A DNA stretch of 64,000 bases, from NCBI GenBank assembly GCA_017554445.1, contig JAFZIJ010000063.1, forward strand, positions 1 to 64,000, given 5' to 3'. Numbering within the stretch: position 1 is the stretch's first letter; each line of letters starts with the position of its first letter. The position numbers and the translations under genes are program-made. Below, piece after piece: positions 43,252-53,081 of this stretch. The DNA comes from Victivallales bacterium. Its GTDB lineage: Bacteria; Verrucomicrobiota; Lentisphaeria; Oligosphaerales; Oligosphaeraceae. A model generated the notes under the pieces. That model was given only the letters and a program-made list of their open reading frames with translations, was not told the origin of the DNA and did not search any database.

Positions 43252-45336
43252 TTAACGCGGGAAGTAGCGGTATGTCTTCGGGAGTTCTCCTTGGACGAAG
43301 TAGTAGATTGCACCGACGATCATGAAAATCAAGGCTCCGAGAACATCGGCGGCGATGACGCCGACGGCCAGTGGCTTGAGTTTCTGAACGAGGCGGTTGC
43401 CGCCGAAGCGGACGCAGCATTTCTTGATGATCCATCCTCCAAGGAAGGCGTGCGACATGACGGTGATAGGATAGGTTGCCCATATTAGGAACATACATGG
43501 GTGGATTGGCCACCAGCGTGTGCGGAGACGGAGGACGGAGAAGATGACGACGCCGAAGAAGCCGACGCCGGCCGCCCACATGAAGGCGGCTGTCGGTTTG
43601 ATGTTCGTGATCCGTTGCAGGCCCGTCAGGGCTTCGGATGCTTCGAGCGTGTCGGTCGCTTTCAATTGCAACAGAACTGGATCGGCCGCGCGGATCGGAT
43701 TAGTAGGAATACGGCGGAACGACCAGTCGTAGTTGGCGGGAGTGCCATAATCGTAAGATGCGACGATGACGACGGCGATGGCGAGAATGGTGCCGAGGAT
43801 ATAGGTGATGAATGTCGCGTGCGTCGTCTTGACGGGCGAGACCTTTGTGTTGTCGCTGAGTTTCAATCCATTAATAAGGTATGGCATGAGGGCCTGCGAC
43901 TGGTCGATGCAAAGGATGTTGCAAACGAGTGTCGCAATGAGCAGGGCGGTCGGACCGATGGCGTAGCTGCCGAATAGGGCGACGAGTGTTCCGGCGGGCT
44001 GCCAGCCTGGCTGGATGAAGAAAAGGCCTGTTTCGGCGCTGATACGCGCGACGATCAGGAAGGTAATGAGCATAAGGCCGATGGTGAAAATCGCGATGGG
44101 CCATGTGAGGCCGAGGCGGATGGTGAGCAGGACGAGCGCGATAGTGGAGATGATGAGAACACGCACGCCCATGACGGCGCCCGGTCCGGGCGCGTCTGTC
44201 ACATCGTTCATTTTGGATTTACCGAAGAAGAAGGCGCGTTTCAAAAGATTGCCGTAGTAGAAACGGCCAGTATAAAGAAGCATGAGCGTATAGGCGGTAT
44301 AGGAGCCTGCGCGGTTCCATCCCTGCCATCCGCCGATGTCATAGTCGGTATTGATATTGATGCCGTAGCCGACGGCGGGAATGCAGAAGCATGCCCAAAG
44401 AACCTGCGAAATACCGAGCGTGAAGGAGATTTCCGCTGAAAGCAGGAACGCGAACGCCGTGACGAGCGGGAAGATTTCAATTCGCATGAGACCGTAGGCC
44501 CATGGATTTCTGTGAAGCTGCGGCCAGCGTGAGGCGAACGGCCAGAGGGAATGGTATGTCTGGACTGGAATTAAGTAGTCGGGAAACCATTGGAAAAGGC
44601 CGTTGTTGACACGCATGAGAAGGACGAGAATGAAGCCTATCCAGAACAGCCTGTTGCGGATGATCGTATTGTACGCATGATCGGAATCCTGCTTCGTGAG
44701 GCTTCCAATGAATTCGGCGATAGGATATTGCAGATGTTCATGGTCCGCCCATTGCTTGTGGACGACCAATGCCATGGCGGCCATGGCAACGAAAGTCAGA
44801 AAGATCAGCGGGCACCATGTCTTGAGCGGCGGCCGCCAGTTGGCCCATGGAACTTGCGACATTTTCAGTTTCAGCCAGGCGGCGGCATTTTCAGGCGGTG
44901 TCACAGGCTTGTCCGAACCCGTCAGGAAACGGTTCAGGACTTCGTCCTGTTCGTCCATTTTGACGAGCGAGTCTTTCGGGTAATACTGAAGCATGTCGCG
45001 GTCCTTCCATCCGGGGCTGATACGCTGCCAGTGGTAGGGCATGATGATGGCCTGTGCGAATTGCTCCATGAGTGCGCGGCCGGGAATGCCGCAGGCGCAT
45101 GATGCAAGTGTCACGACAAGCGCCATTTCCGCCGCCCTGAAAGGGAGTTTTTTATTGATGAGCCTGAGCAGCGGGTTGAAAATCAAGACGCTGAGCACGA
45201 GGATACCGACGACAATGATCGGCAGCTGGTGTCCGTTGCTGAAACTTTCAAGTTCAAGAATTCGGTCGTTGATGTATCCGAATCCGCAGATGAAAAGTAC
45301 GCATAACGTGCCTAGAATGAGTGCTCTTAGCGTCAT
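43252..45336 (-). CDS. DUF6785/DUF6784-type polytopic membrane protein
   Basis: 694 aa with about 14 membrane helices (LILGTLCVLFICGFGYI, LPIIVVGILVLSVLIFNPLLR, CPLIFLTFVAMAAMALVVH and others). The C-terminal block RTRWWPIHPCMFLIWATYP and GGWIIKKCCVRFGG is the pattern I associate with DUF6784, with DUF6785 in the N-terminal half. These families are abundant in Lentisphaerae and planctomycetes and relate to OPT transporters; the substrate is unknown. A ROK kinase gene follows upstream on the same strand, separated by a hairpin, so a sugar or peptide substrate is possible. Confidence 0.75.
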   Translation of the reverse strand: MTLRALILGTLCVLFICGFGYINDRILELESFSNGHQLPIIVVGILVLSVLIFNPLLRLINKKLPFRAAEMALVVTLASCACGIPGRALMEQFAQAIIMPYHWQRISPGWKDRDMLQYYPKDSLVKMDEQDEVLNRFLTGSDKPVTPPENAAAWLKLKMSQVPWANWRPPLKTWCPLIFLTFVAMAAMALVVHKQWADHEHLQYPIAEFIGSLTKQDSDHAYNTIIRNRLFWIGFILVLLMRVNNGLFQWFPDYLIPVQTYHSLWPFASRWPQLHRNPWAYGLMRIEIFPLVTAFAFLLSAEISFTLGISQVLWACFCIPAVGYGININTDYDIGGWQGWNRAGSYTAYTLMLLYTGRFYYGNLLKRAFFFGKSKMNDVTDAPGPGAVMGVRVLIISTIALVLLTIRLGLTWPIAIFTIGLMLITFLIVARISAETGLFFIQPGWQPAGTLVALFGSYAIGPTALLIATLVCNILCIDQSQALMPYLINGLKLSDNTKVSPVKTTHATFITYILGTILAIAVVIVASYDYGTPANYDWSFRRIPTNPIRAADPVLLQLKATDTLEASEALTGLQRITNIKPTAAFMWAAGVGFFGVVIFSVLRLRTRWWPIHPCMFLIWATYPITVMSHAFLGGWIIKKCCVRFGGNRLVQKLKPLAVGVIAADVLGALIFMIVGAIYYFVQGELPKTYRYFPR

Positions 45337-45388
45337 GTCAAATCACTTGGTAAAAGGTTTTTAGGGACAAAAGGCGGAAAAACGTCGC

Positions 45389-45439
45389 AATCCGCAAGGC
45401 ACGGCGAACATGTGGAAATGTTGTCGTGTCATGCGGATT
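45389..45439 (-). terminator. long imperfect hairpin between ROK gene and DUF6785 gene
   Basis: AATCCGCA pairs with TGCGGATT (8 bp); inner segments CACG/CGTG and AACAT/ATGTT extend the stem to about 50 nt in all. On the minus strand it is followed by GCGACGTTTTTC. It starts 21 nt after the ROK stop and is probably its terminator. Confidence 0.6.
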
Positions 45440-45459
45440 GGAATAAGGCTTTCAAACAC

Positions 45460-46458
45460 TTACGGACGCCACTGGCCTGCTTCGTAGAGGCCGTTCAGCG
45501 CAACGGACGGGCCGGCGAGTTCGCCGATCTTGAGGCCGAGGCCGGAGATGCAGACTTCGCAGCAACGGCTGGCTTCCTGCCACGCAAAGCGCGGGAGGTA
45601 GTGGAGGACAGGCTTCAGGAGGAAGTCGCCCGCATAGTAGGCGGCGGTACCGAGAACGATCTGTTCCGGATTGAAGGTGTTCATGAGAATGCCGATGCCC
45701 TGCGCAAGGCGGAAGCAAATCTCATCCCACATTTCGACGGCGATTGGAATGCCCAACTTGGCGCCTTCGCGAACGGCCTGGAAGCTGAGATTCTCAAGTT
45801 TGCCATCAACGCCCGGGAGCTTGAACATAGCGTGGTCGGGGCGGAAACGGAGTCTGTCTTGCAGACGGAGGGCGACGGAACGGCCGCCGCAGTAGGCTTC
45901 CAGACATCCGAAATGACCGCAACCGCACATCGGGCCATTGACATCCAGAATGATGTGGCCGAGTTCGCCGGCGATGCCGGTGGCACCCGTGAGGAGTTTG
46001 CCGCCAGAGACGATGCCGCCGCCGACACCTGTGCTCATGGTCAGATAAATGACATCCTTCTTGCCTTTGGAACTGCCGAAGAACCATTCGGCGAGAACGC
46101 CGGCGTTCGCGTCATTGTCCATGTAAACTGGCATGTTGAGGCCTTTTACGAGATCGTCGCGGATTGGAACGGCGTCCCATGCGAGATTCGGCGACTTCAT
46201 GATGCGGCCGCCTTTCATATCGAGCGGGCCAGGGGCGCAGATGCCGCAGCCGATGATGTCGGACAACTGGAGGCCGGCCTTGGCGGCGACCTTCTTGGCG
46301 ACGTCAATGATCTGAGGCATGACTTGATCGTACGGTGCCGTGGCGCCGGACGGGACGCGGTCGGAGGCGACGATGTCGCCGTTGGTATCCGCGATGCAGA
46401 TGGCGATCTTGGTTCCGCCGATATCAACGCCCAAGACTTTCTTCGTTTCGTTGGCCAT
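45460..46458 (-). CDS. ROK-family sugar kinase (glucokinase-like)
   Basis: 332 aa. The ATP-binding start reads VLGVDIGGTKIAICIAD, the ROK signature region TGIAGELGHIILDVNGPMCGCGHFGCLEAYCGG contains the zinc-binding CxCGxxGCxE pattern, and the catalytic YMDNDANAG lies before it. There is no N-terminal helix-turn-helix, so it is an enzyme rather than a NagC-type repressor. It probably phosphorylates glucose or another hexose in the cytoplasm. The leader carries two heptamer repeat blocks. Confidence 0.92.
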   Translation of the reverse strand: MANETKKVLGVDIGGTKIAICIADTNGDIVASDRVPSGATAPYDQVMPQIIDVAKKVAAKAGLQLSDIIGCGICAPGPLDMKGGRIMKSPNLAWDAVPIRDDLVKGLNMPVYMDNDANAGVLAEWFFGSSKGKKDVIYLTMSTGVGGGIVSGGKLLTGATGIAGELGHIILDVNGPMCGCGHFGCLEAYCGGRSVALRLQDRLRFRPDHAMFKLPGVDGKLENLSFQAVREGAKLGIPIAVEMWDEICFRLAQGIGILMNTFNPEQIVLGTAAYYAGDFLLKPVLHYLPRFAWQEASRCCEVCISGLGLKIGELAGPSVALNGLYEAGQWRP

Positions 46459-46476
46459 GATTACTCCTTTATTTCC

Positions 46477-46532
46477 AAATTAATAATTAACAATTAATAA
46501 TTAAAAAATTGCAATTCAATTCAGCATTCAGC
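46477..46532. repeat. heptamer tandem repeats between frr and ROK gene
   Basis: 46477-46504 is four 7-mers that differ only in the first base: AAATTAA, TAATTAA, CAATTAA, TAATTAA. 46519-46532 is ATTCAGC twice, followed by ATTGCAA. Together they fill most of the gap between frr and the ROK gene. Confidence 0.8.
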
Positions 46533-46539
46533 ATTGCAA

Positions 46540-47103
46540 TTAGACCATCATGAGTTCTTTTTCCTTGTCTTCCAGAATCTTGTTGACCTGTTCGATCATC
46601 TTGTCGGTCATCTTCTGGACTTCGTCGGTCTTGGATTTCATTTCGTCTTCGGTGATTTCGGAGGCCTTCTGGGCCTTCTTGATGGCGTCGTTGGCGTCAC
46701 GGCGGGCGTTGCGGATTTCGACGCGGGCCTCTTCGGAGCGTTTCTTCACGAGCTTGGTCATGTCCTTACGGCGCTCTTCGGAAAGTTCGGGGATGGGAAG
46801 GCGGATGACGCGGCCGTCGGAGACGGGGGAGATGCCGAGATCGGAGGCACGGATGGCTTTTTCAATGGCCTTGACGGCGTTCTGATCCCACGGCTGGATG
46901 ACGAGAAGGCGCGGCTCGGGGGCGGTGATACCGGCGAGATCCTTCATGCGGGTCTGCGTGCCGTAGTATTCGACCATGATGCCTTCGACGAGGCCGGGGG
47001 AGGCTTTGCCGGTGCGGACGGACGCGAAGTCATGGTTCATGCTGGTGATGGCTTTTTCCATGAGTTTTTTCGTCTCTGGAATGATGTTTTCTGCGTTTGG
47101 CAT
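46540..47103 (-). CDS. frr: ribosome recycling factor
   Basis: 187 aa, the normal length. Motifs of RRF are clear: ASPGLVEGIMVEYYGT, PLPIPELSEERRKDM-like VIRLPIPELSEERRKDMTK, and a long charged helix ending VNKILEDKEKELMMV. It splits post-termination ribosomes with EF-G. It follows pyrH by 54 nt, the usual pyrH-frr order of bacteria. Confidence 0.97.
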   Translation of the reverse strand: MPNAENIIPETKKLMEKAITSMNHDFASVRTGKASPGLVEGIMVEYYGTQTRMKDLAGITAPEPRLLVIQPWDQNAVKAIEKAIRASDLGISPVSDGRVIRLPIPELSEERRKDMTKLVKKRSEEARVEIRNARRDANDAIKKAQKASEITEDEMKSKTDEVQKMTDKMIEQVNKILEDKEKELMMV

Positions 47104-47157
47104 GATGTGTCTCCTTGAGGTTGGAAATGGATGATGCTATTGTATATGTGTTTTCTG

Positions 47158-47886
47158 CTATTTGACGGTCACAAGAGTGGCGGCCGAGAAGTCGCCTTTC
47201 ATAATATTGCCCAAAACGCCCGGAACGCCAAATCTAAAAACAAGAATATTGATATTATTGTCTTGGCAGAGCGAAAAAGCCGTGGTGTCCATGACGGCGA
47301 GGCGTTTTGAAAGGACTTCCGCGAAAGTGATCGTCTCATAGCGTTTCGCGTTTTTGACTTTCATGGGATCGGCGGTGTAGATGCCATCGACCTTCGTGCC
47401 TTTGAAGACGGCGTCCGCTTTGATTTCGCATGCGCGGAGGGCGGCCGTCGTGTCTGTCGTGAAATAGGGGTGGCCCGTTCCGGCGGCGAAGAGAACGACA
47501 GTTCCTTCTTCGAGCAGACGGACGGCTTCGCGTTGGTCAAACGGCTTGAGGACGCCGTTGATGGCGAAGGCGGACTGGATTTCGGCCTTGACGCCAATGG
47601 ATTCGAGCGCATCGCGCATGGCGAGGGCGTTCATGGCGGTGGCGAGCATGCCCATGTTGTCCGCGCAGGAGCGGTCCATGCCCTGCCGCGAGCCAGCGAG
47701 GCCGCGGAAGATGTTGCCCGCACCGATGATTATGGCGGTCTGGACGCCGGCGTCAACGGCTTCCTTGATGCGTTTCGCCGCTTCGATCGTCGCGTCCGGA
47801 TCAATGCCGAAGCCGTCTTTTCCCTTCAGCATTTCGCCGGAGAGCTTCAGAAGAACACGTTTGAAGATTTTTTTTGCCTTTGCCAT
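47158..47886 (-). CDS. pyrH: UMP kinase
   Basis: 242 aa with the amino-acid-kinase fold: RVLLKLSGEMLKG, IIIGAGNIFRG, and the acceptor loop FAAGTGHPYFTTDTTAALRA. It phosphorylates UMP to UDP and is usually a hexamer. A two-hairpin element (47911-47952) lies just upstream between it and typA. Confidence 0.97.
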   Translation of the reverse strand: MAKAKKIFKRVLLKLSGEMLKGKDGFGIDPDATIEAAKRIKEAVDAGVQTAIIIGAGNIFRGLAGSRQGMDRSCADNMGMLATAMNALAMRDALESIGVKAEIQSAFAINGVLKPFDQREAVRLLEEGTVVLFAAGTGHPYFTTDTTAALRACEIKADAVFKGTKVDGIYTADPMKVKNAKRYETITFAEVLSKRLAVMDTTAFSLCQDNNINILVFRFGVPGVLGNIMKGDFSAATLVTVK

Positions 47887-47910
47887 GGTTTATTTCTCGC
47901 TTTTTGAGGT

Positions 47911-47952
47911 GCCATCGGCGTCTCGCCGATGGCGTGCAGGCAGGACGCCTGC
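47911..47952. repeat. REP-like element of two adjacent hairpins
   Basis: GCCATCGGCG-TCT-CGCCGATGGC (perfect 10-bp stem, 47911-47933) stands next to GCAGGC-AGGAC-GCCTGC (6-bp stem, 47936-47952). No poly-T follows on the minus strand, so it is a poor terminator. The paired GC-rich hairpins look like repetitive extragenic palindromes. Confidence 0.6.
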
Positions 47953-47983
47953 TTTATTAATAAATGGATATAAAAAACTACAA

Positions 47984-49786
<1,803 letters not shown>

Positions 49787-49810
49787 AGTAGAACCTGATG
49801 ATAGCGGTCT

Positions 49811-49847
49811 GCGGAAACCGTTTCCGCGAGACATGGCGCGAAGCGCC
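49811..49847 (-). promoter_or_regulatory. two short hairpins in the typA leader
   Basis: GCGGAAA/TTTCCGC (7 bp, 3-nt loop) and GGCGC/GCGCC (5 bp, 3-nt loop) lie 25-61 nt before the typA ATG. They could act as a structured 5' untranslated region. Function unknown. Confidence 0.35.
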
Positions 49848-49930
49848 TTAATAGTCAAATTAATAATATACTCCCTTTTGTCGATTTTTGCGTCATTTTG
49901 GAAAATTTATTTATAGTAAAGGATTTTAAT

Positions 49931-49961
49931 CAAGAAGATTCAGAGGATTCCGGCCGTGATG
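49931..49961 (-). pseudogene. remnant of an EamA-type gene 3' end
   Basis: The 30-bp stretch matches 50411-50441, the end of the intact EamA gene, at 26 of 30 bases. In the same reading direction it would encode ITAGIL-stop-IFLI where the intact gene has ITAGIIWIFLV, with the Trp codon changed to TGA. Similarity stops on both sides. It is a fragment of a duplicated or displaced gene end. Confidence 0.55.
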
Positions 49962-50087
49962 GATCGTGTTATCGGCTATTCATGTGAGTTTTTTCTGTAA
50001 ATCATCCTGTGGGGCTTGCAAAACATATAGGCTATATAATGTATATGGAAAGCAAGTGTTGGCACGATAACAAGAGGGACTTCGAAA

Positions 50088-50385
50088 ATGTTTCAACCTG
50101 TTGCCATTGATACGAGTGACTTCCCGAAAATACGGCGTCAGGGAATATGTGAACAGATTACCAGAAGCGATTCGAAATTTGCCAGAGGATGATGCGTATC
50201 TGGCGGCAATAGCGCAATTGTTCCTTTTGGCATATGCCAATGAACTTGGCATACCGCGTGGGAAACAATTCGCAGACTATGTACAGAAGGGAAAAAAGGT
50301 CTCTCCGTATTTAATAGAATATTAGCTGATTTTTGAACGTCTTGCTAAGGATGAAGTTGCTTCTATTGTTAAGAAGCGGAAATAA
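50088..50385 (+). pseudogene. broken small ORF of unknown family
   Basis: An ATG at 50088 opens MFQPVAIDTSDFPKIR, then the useful frame shifts to EYVNRLPEAIRNLPEDDAY, LFLLAYANELGIPRGKQFAD, ending at an in-frame TAG (50323-50325). After this TAG the same frame goes on as LIFERLAKDEVASIVKKRK to TAA at 50385. One frameshift plus one nonsense codon suggest a dead gene. The N-terminus is a little like the start of DUF1703/AAA-ATPase proteins (DFxxIR), but the rest is not. A short TTG-started ORF of 74 aa could still be made. Confidence 0.45.
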
Positions 50386-50404
50386 GTTCTTTTTATTTTG
50401 ATTC

Positions 50405-51304
50405 TTACACCAAGAAAATCCAGATGATTCCGGCGGTGATGAGGGCGGCGCCGATGGCCTTCATGGGGGTGATTTTCTCCTTGAGGCGGATGGCGCAGAC
50501 GAGAAGCGAAAGGACGATGCCCATATTGCGGGCGGCGGTCACAAGCGTCGGATTCTGTGCGATGGAGAAGGCGTAGAGGACGATTATGTAGTTGGCTTGG
50601 GCGATGAAACTGACGGAGAGGACGCCCAGGTAGCCGCTTTGCCATTCATCTTTGATACGCTGGATGGAATTCTTCTTTGGAAAGTACCAAATGGAGGCGA
50701 AGAGCAGCATGAAGATGAAGACGAAGCCAAGATATTCGATTTCAGTGACTTGCTTGTATTTTTCAAGCGTCTGCGAGTCGATGAGATGGTAGCCTGCGAT
50801 GGAGAGGCCGGTCAGGCAGGCGAGCGTGAGCCCTTTGACGGCGTTTTGCTTTTGAGTGCTGCGTTTCCATGAGTCGCGGCAGATGAGCACGGCACCCGCG
50901 AGAGTTGTTATCACGGCGGGAAGTTGTTCAAGCCGCAGGCTGCCATGGCCTTTGATGTCGAAGATCATGGATGAAATGGGAACGAGAAACAGCGTGATGA
51001 CGGGGGCCAGACCGCGGCCGAGCGGATAGGAGGCGGACATGTCGATATGCTTGTACGACCAGAAGAGGAAGATGAAGTAGGCCGATTCGAAGAAACCGGA
51101 GGCGGCGGCCATGATGAAGAAGCCAGATGGCGGGATTGGATTTTTCGTGATGAGGCGGGAGATGACCGTGGCGATGATGCAGAAGACGGCGCCGCCGAAG
51201 GTGGTCAGCCATGTGAAAGCCTCGTTATCCTTGCATTTTTTGCCTGAGATGTTCCAGAGGATGTGGAGGATGCAGGTGATGAAGATGAGAATGAAAACTG
51301 TCAT
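50405..51304 (-). CDS. EamA/DMT-superfamily transporter
   Basis: 299 aa from the ATG at 51304 (an alternative ATG at 51322 adds six residues). Ten hydrophobic segments in two five-helix halves are seen (FILIFITCILHILWNISGKK, GFFIMAAASGFFESAYFIFLF, LGAALITAGIIWIFLV-like end). This is the drug/metabolite transporter fold; substrates of family members range widely. It is divergent from the GH172 operon across a 190-bp gap. Its 3' end is partly copied at 49931-49961. Confidence 0.88.
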   Translation of the reverse strand: MTVFILIFITCILHILWNISGKKCKDNEAFTWLTTFGGAVFCIIATVISRLITKNPIPPSGFFIMAAASGFFESAYFIFLFWSYKHIDMSASYPLGRGLAPVITLFLVPISSMIFDIKGHGSLRLEQLPAVITTLAGAVLICRDSWKRSTQKQNAVKGLTLACLTGLSIAGYHLIDSQTLEKYKQVTEIEYLGFVFIFMLLFASIWYFPKKNSIQRIKDEWQSGYLGVLSVSFIAQANYIIVLYAFSIAQNPTLVTAARNMGIVLSLLVCAIRLKEKITPMKAIGAALITAGIIWIFLV

Positions 51305-51387
51305 GGATGGAACAATTTGCAAATGGGCGGCAGTTTTTTGTTGAAAAACTACTGTCGGATGTTTAAAAATTTGAAAAACTGTTTACA

Positions 51388-51494
51388 GTAATATAAAAGG
51401 GAAAGTAGTCAAAGGCAAGAAAGCGGCTCATCGAAGACACGGTCAAAATGCGATGAAGATGGACTGCTGGGATAGGTCATAAGGAGCATAAACG
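51388..51494 (+). promoter_or_regulatory. candidate promoter and leader of the GH172 operon
   Basis: TTGAAA (near 51372-51377) and TATAAA (near 51394-51399) lie 15-16 nt apart, a short but possible sigma-70 spacing. AAGGAG lies about 8 nt before the ATG at 51495. A 7-bp hairpin (AGTTTTT/AAAAACT) lies near 51332-51350, closer to the divergent EamA gene. Confidence 0.4.
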
Positions 51495-52577
51495 ATGTCG
51501 TTCAACGGTTTAGGGATGAATTTGGGCAATCTGTCCAGAATCTCGAATGCGAAGACGCGTTCGATCTGCGCGGAGAATTTCACGGGCGAGAAGGGAAAGG
51601 CCGGAATGGCCGTTCACGGCACGGGCGAGAACTGCGCACGGGAACTCGGGCAGGGGTGGAAAGTGTCTCCGAGCGTGCGAATTGCGGCGCATGAGACATT
51701 CACGATGGCGGACATCGAAGGGCAGGGCGCGATTCAGCAGATCTGGTTGACGCCGAGCGGCCGTTCATGGCGTTTTTTCATCCTGCGGATCTATTGGGAC
51801 GATCAGGAGCAACCGTCGGTCGAATGCCCTGTCGGCGACTTTTTCGGCATGGGTTGGGGGCAATATGCGCAGATTTCGTCACTGCCAGTCTGTGTGAATC
51901 CGGGCAGCGCGTTCAACTGCTATTGGGAGATGCCGTTCAGAAAACGCTGCCGCATGACGTTTGAGAACATCTCCAATGAAGACATGACGTTGTACTATCA
52001 AATCAACTACACGCTGACGGATGTTCCGGAGGATTGCGCGTATTTCCATGCGCAGTTCCGTCGCGTCAACCCGTTGCCGTACAAGGATGTATATACGATT
52101 CTGGACGGCGTGAAGGGGCGCGGCCAGTATGTCGGAACGGCGCTCTGCTGGGGCGTCAACAATTGCGGTTGGTGGGGCGAAGGCGAAATCAAATTCTATA
52201 TGGACGGCGACGGCGAATTTCCGACGATTTGCGGGACGGGCACGGAAGACTACTTCTGCGGCTCGTACAATTTCGAAAATCGCGAGACGCATCAGTACCA
52301 GCCGTTTACGACACCGTATGCGGGGCTTCATCAAGTCATCCGTCCGGACGGCGTCTATCGCAGCCAGCAGCGCTTCGGGCTGTATCGTTGGCACATCATG
52401 GATCCGATTCGTTTCGAACAGGATCTGAAAGTGACGATTCAGGCGTTGGGCTGGCGAGAAGGCGGCCGCTATCTGCCATTGCAGGACGACATCGCATCCG
52501 TCGCCTTCTGGTATCAGACGTTGCCGACGGCGCCGTTCCCTGCGTTGCCGTCTAAAGATGCTTTGGAAGTTATATAA
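51495..52577 (+). CDS. DUF2961 / GH172-family glycoside hydrolase
   Basis: 360 aa without a signal peptide. The order of motifs fits DUF2961: ISNAKTRSICAENFTGEKGKAG near the start, IQQIWLTPSGRSWRFFILRIYWDD, PVGDFFGMGW, NCYWEMPFRKRCRMTFEN, and GTGTEDYFCGSYNFE with acidic residues likely at the active site. Known GH172 members cut fructose- or arabinofuranose-containing glycans and form jelly-roll oligomers. It is followed by a heptamer repeat and by a GYF-like gene and a large secreted glycosidase on the same strand. Confidence 0.92.
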   Translation: MSFNGLGMNLGNLSRISNAKTRSICAENFTGEKGKAGMAVHGTGENCARELGQGWKVSPSVRIAAHETFTMADIEGQGAIQQIWLTPSGRSWRFFILRIYWDDQEQPSVECPVGDFFGMGWGQYAQISSLPVCVNPGSAFNCYWEMPFRKRCRMTFENISNEDMTLYYQINYTLTDVPEDCAYFHAQFRRVNPLPYKDVYTILDGVKGRGQYVGTALCWGVNNCGWWGEGEIKFYMDGDGEFPTICGTGTEDYFCGSYNFENRETHQYQPFTTPYAGLHQVIRPDGVYRSQQRFGLYRWHIMDPIRFEQDLKVTIQALGWREGGRYLPLQDDIASVAFWYQTLPTAPFPALPSKDALEVI

Positions 52578-52607
52578 GCTAAAAGCTTAAAGCTGAAAGC
52601 TGAAAGC
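52577..52607. repeat. heptamer tandem repeat after the GH172 gene
   Basis: Four 7-mers in a row, AGCTAAA, AGCTTAA, AGCTGAA, AGCTGAA, followed by AGCAATAAA. The first base is part of the GH172 stop codon. The unit differs in sequence from the other heptamer arrays in the window but has the same period. Confidence 0.85.
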
Positions 52608-52628
52608 AATAAATCGAACAATACTTGT

Positions 52629-53054
52629 ATGGAAGAGAAGTCCACAGTGAACGAACAGACTGGCGAAACGGTGCGGATATACCGAGATGGCATGCCGTCG
52701 GAGGGGGCCGTCGTGTCCATGAAGGAATTAGAGGCCATGCTGAACGACGGTCGGCTGACGGGGCATGATTTGATTCACCATGACGGTGGATGGCGTCCGT
52801 TGGATTCCGTATTTGATATACCGGAACCATCTAAGGCGGAACATGTTGACGAAACAGAGCCTGAATTGGCGCTCTCGTTGAAACAGCTGCCATCCGTGTT
52901 CGCTGTCGGTGGCGGGCCTGTTGATGCGGGTTCCGTGGGGGGCGTTACGGGGCGCGGTGCGTCGAAGAAAGGTTCGTCCGCCACAGTGGCGGTTGTGGTT
53001 GTCGTGGTGGTGGTCATTGTGGCGGTGGTCGTTTGGCTGGCCATGAAAGGTTGA
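52629..53054 (+). CDS. GYF_2-like small protein with C-terminal membrane anchor
   Basis: 141 aa. Residues 15-62 (VRIYRDGMPSEGAVVSMKELEAML, HDLIHHDGGWRPLDSVFD) match the GYF_2-type fold often fused to membrane anchors in PVC bacteria. A flexible acidic and Gly-rich linker follows, then a Val-rich transmembrane helix at about 116-137 and the end LAMKG. The arrangement is a cytoplasmic domain with a tail anchor. It lies between GH172 and the 1613-aa glycosidase and may be cotranscribed. Its partner is unknown. Confidence 0.75.
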   Translation: MEEKSTVNEQTGETVRIYRDGMPSEGAVVSMKELEAMLNDGRLTGHDLIHHDGGWRPLDSVFDIPEPSKAEHVDETEPELALSLKQLPSVFAVGGGPVDAGSVGGVTGRGASKKGSSATVAVVVVVVVVIVAVVVWLAMKG

Positions 53055-53081
53055 GGCAGTACATCCCATAAGGAAAACTAA

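Larger units (their letters stand above)
49787..50404. other. 618-bp intergenic interval with a decayed EamA remnant and a broken ORF
   Basis: From left to right it holds the typA leader hairpins (49811-49847), an AT-rich promoter-like stretch (TATATTATTAATT on minus near 49860-49872), a 30-bp copy of the EamA gene end (49931-49961), a TATATAATG-containing promoter-like stretch on plus near 50033-50046, and the broken ORF 50088-50385. No intact gene is seen. Confidence 0.6.

Noticed and set aside
52577..52607. Rho-independent terminator after GH172
   Set aside because: The sequence is a heptamer tandem repeat, without a GC-rich stem or T-run.
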